A DNA stretch of 64,000 bases from Halolactibacillus halophilus (GTDB lineage: Bacteria; Bacillota; Bacilli; Bacillales; Amphibacillaceae), in the NCBI RefSeq assembly GCF_900115605.1, contig NZ_FOXC01000002.1, positions 124,001 through 188,000 of the forward strand, in the 5' to 3' direction. The position numbers were made by a program, and so were the translations under genes. Of this stretch, positions 62,547 to 64,000 are shown in pieces. Each line of letters begins with the position of its first letter. Position 1 is the first letter of the stretch. The notes beneath the pieces are model-generated. The model saw only the letters and a list, made by a program, of their open reading frames with translations. It did no database searches and was not told the DNA's origin.

Positions 62547-63221
62547 CTACCTTTCAGGATTCACTAATGTTGAACCAATTCTAAGATGTGTAGCTCCTTC
62601 TAGAATAGCCCATTCAAAGTCATTACTCATGCCCATCGATAAATACTGACATGGCGCATATGGTAAATCAAGTGCTTGGATATCGTCGCGACACTTATTG
62701 AGTTCTTTAAAGACTCCGCGCACAAGTGATTCATCATCTGAATGGGGTGCCATTGTCATTAAGCCAACGACGCGAATGTTCTCAAGTCCCGCCAGCGATT
62801 GAATAAAATCTTTGAGCGCTTCTTGTTCGACGCCCCCTTTGGTTGCTTCTTTGCTAATGTTCACTTGAACAAAACATTCAAGCGGGGATGAACGACGTTT
62901 ATTAAGTTCTTTTGCGATTCTCAAACGGTCTAACGCATGAAAATAATTGATTTGTTCCGCAATCTCTTTTACTTTACGTGATTGCAGTGGACCAATAAAG
63001 TGCCACGTCACGTCTTCAATCTCTTCAATTTTTTCTTTTGCTTCTTTCACTCGATTTTCACCTAAGTCATGAATACCAAGCGCATGTACCTGTTTCGTTT
63101 CATCTATTGTAACATATTTCGTCACCGCAATGAGAGTGATTTCACTGACATCACGATTGGCTTTACTACAAGCCGACTGAATGTCTTCAATAAGTTTGTG
63201 ATAACGCACTTCTAAAGTCAC
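62547..63221 (-). CDS. ylmE: PLP homeostasis protein YlmE (YggS family)
   Basis: Pyridoxal-phosphate-binding protein without known catalysis. 224 residues; PLP Lys in [10 protein letters not shown], then [38 protein letters not shown] and [24 protein letters not shown]. The start is GTG at 63221 with GAGGAGG eight bases before; an overlapping ATG is out of frame and stops at once. Confidence 0.95.
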   Translation of the reverse strand: MTLEVRYHKLIEDIQSACSKANRDVSEITLIAVTKYVTIDETKQVHALGIHDLGENRVKEAKEKIEEIEDVTWHFIGPLQSRKVKEIAEQINYFHALDRLRIAKELNKRRSSPLECFVQVNISKEATKGGVEQEALKDFIQSLAGLENIRVVGLMTMAPHSDDESLVRGVFKELNKCRDDIQALDLPYAPCQYLSMGMSNDFEWAILEGATHLRIGSTLVNPER

Positions 63222-63250
63222 ATGTTTTCCTCCTCTTAACACTTCTCTCG

Positions 63251-64000
63251 TTACTGAAAAATATAGCCCATCATGCGTCCTGTTTGTTGTTCTTTCCGGT
63301 AAGAATACAAGTCAGGATGACTGTACGTATCAAGCAACGACGTCATAATTTGATCGTTGTTAACACCTAACAACCGTAAATATTTTGCATTAACCGCTTT
63401 GACATCTAATAAGTATTGGTCCTCCGATACCTGAACAACAATGTCTTTATCAACCGGCACTGGCATTTGTTTAACTACATCACCATTTACTTGATAATTT
63501 GCTTGGGCAATGGCCGGTCCAATAACGACATGAATATGATTAAGATCAGCTCCAACTGATAAAAAAGCATCTAGCATGGTTTTCGCAATACCTTTTGCCG
63601 TGCCTCTCCATCCAGCATGGGCAATGCCAACAATATGATGGATTGGATCAAAAAAGTAAAGAGGCACACAATCAGCATAAAACTGGGCTAAGACGATATC
63701 AGAAGAGGTGGTAATCAAGCCATCGACACCTGGTATATGATTGCTCAAGCGATAAGCACCCCGCCCTGCATCCGATGATTCTATGATCTTTACTTTATGT
63801 CCGTGAACTTGTTCGGCAAATACAGCCCGGTCTAATGATTGATTCATTTCATTTAAAACACGCGTTCTATTTTCGATGACATCAGCATCACAATCACCTA
63901 CATGGAGCCCAGTGTTTAGACTCGTATAGTTACCTTTTGATACACCACCTATACGAGTAGACATACCTAAATTGATGTGGTGTTGATGCGTAACTTTTTC
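63251..64000 (-). CDS. pgeF: Purine nucleoside phosphorylase / laccase-domain protein PgeF (YlmD), 5' end cut
   Basis: Multicopper-oxidase-like fold that edits peptidoglycan precursors and acts on purine nucleosides. The visible 250 or so residues include STRIGGVSKGNYTSLNTGLHVGD, FAEQVHGHKVK, ADCVPLYFFDPIHHIVGIAHAGWRGTAKGI and VIGPAIAQANYQV, with the metal-binding His and Cys. The frame stays open through the window edge upstream of the first visible ATG (63964), so the true start is outside. Confidence 0.95.
   Translation of the reverse strand, partial: EKVTHQHHINLGMSTRIGGVSKGNYTSLNTGLHVGDCDADVIENRTRVLNEMNQSLDRAVFAEQVHGHKVKIIESSDAGRGAYRLSNHIPGVDGLITTSSDIVLAQFYADCVPLYFFDPIHHIVGIAHAGWRGTAKGIAKTMLDAFLSVGADLNHIHVVIGPAIAQANYQVNGDVVKQMPVPVDKDIVVQVSEDQYLLDVKAVNAKYLRLLGVNNDQIMTSLLDTYSHPDLYSYRKEQQTGRMMGYIFQ

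Overview
The window is about 64 kb of low-GC Firmicutes chromosome and carries the conserved core block that runs in Bacillus from the division genes (ylmD-ylmE-sepF-ylmG-ylmH-divIVA-ileS) to hslV, here in inverted orientation. Nearly everything is on the minus strand, so transcription runs from high to low coordinates. Only rpmB, rqcH and a small DUF1128 gene are on the plus strand. Gene content and order (fapR-plsX-fabD-fabG-acpP-rnc-smc-ftsY-ylxM-ffh, the pyr operon with pyrR and pyrP, prpC-prkC-rsgA-rpe-thiN, ylqG-ylqH) point to Bacillaceae. Several genes usual at these places in Bacillus subtilis are absent: sucCD, spoVM, trmFO, ylqD, def, rlmN, yloB, yloC and the cys cluster. Loss of spoVM and sucCD would suit a non-sporing, fermentative genus such as Halolactibacillus or a relative. 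That assignment is an inference.

Layout in coordinate order. 1-9477: hslV (3' end outside the window), xerC, topA, dprA, the FlhB-like/FliK-like pair ylqH-ylqG, rnhB, rbgA, lepB. 9695-13916: ribosome and SRP genes rplS, trmD, rimM, khpA, rpsP, ffh, ylxM. 13990-19637: ftsY, smc, the inserted plus-strand DUF1128 gene, rnc. 19731-23247: FapR-controlled lipid operon fapR-plsX-fabD-fabG-acpP. 23340-29184: recG, sdaAA, sdaAB, fakA, yloU. 29540-29728: rpmB. 29913-42022: a tightly packed operon remA-gmk-rpoZ-coaBC-priA-fmt-rsmB-prpC-prkC-rsgA-rpe-thiN. 42302-44017: rqcH. 44070-55675: the complete UMP operon pyrR-P-B-C-AA-AB-K-D-F-E. 55862-64000: rluD, lspA, ileS, divIVA, ylmH, ylmG, sepF, ylmE, pgeF (5' end outside the window).

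Regulation can be read at several points: a T-box leader with an ATC specifier behind two overlapping promoters (ileS), two PyrR-binding attenuators (before pyrR and before pyrP), a FapR operator just downstream of the fapR -10 box, several near-consensus vegetative promoters, and many intrinsic terminators. Starts were moved inward from the longest frame where a good Shine-Dalgarno site and family length agreed.

I saw no tRNA or rRNA gene, insertion sequence, prophage, CRISPR array or defence system. Nothing here amounts to a new system. The items worth a second look are an altered GTPase G4 motif in RbgA, a HslV N-terminus without the Bacillus serine, the missing third PyrR attenuator, the inserted DUF1128 gene with two Shine-Dalgarno sites, the orphan FliK/FlhB-like pair, and a palindrome over the probable divIVA promoter.
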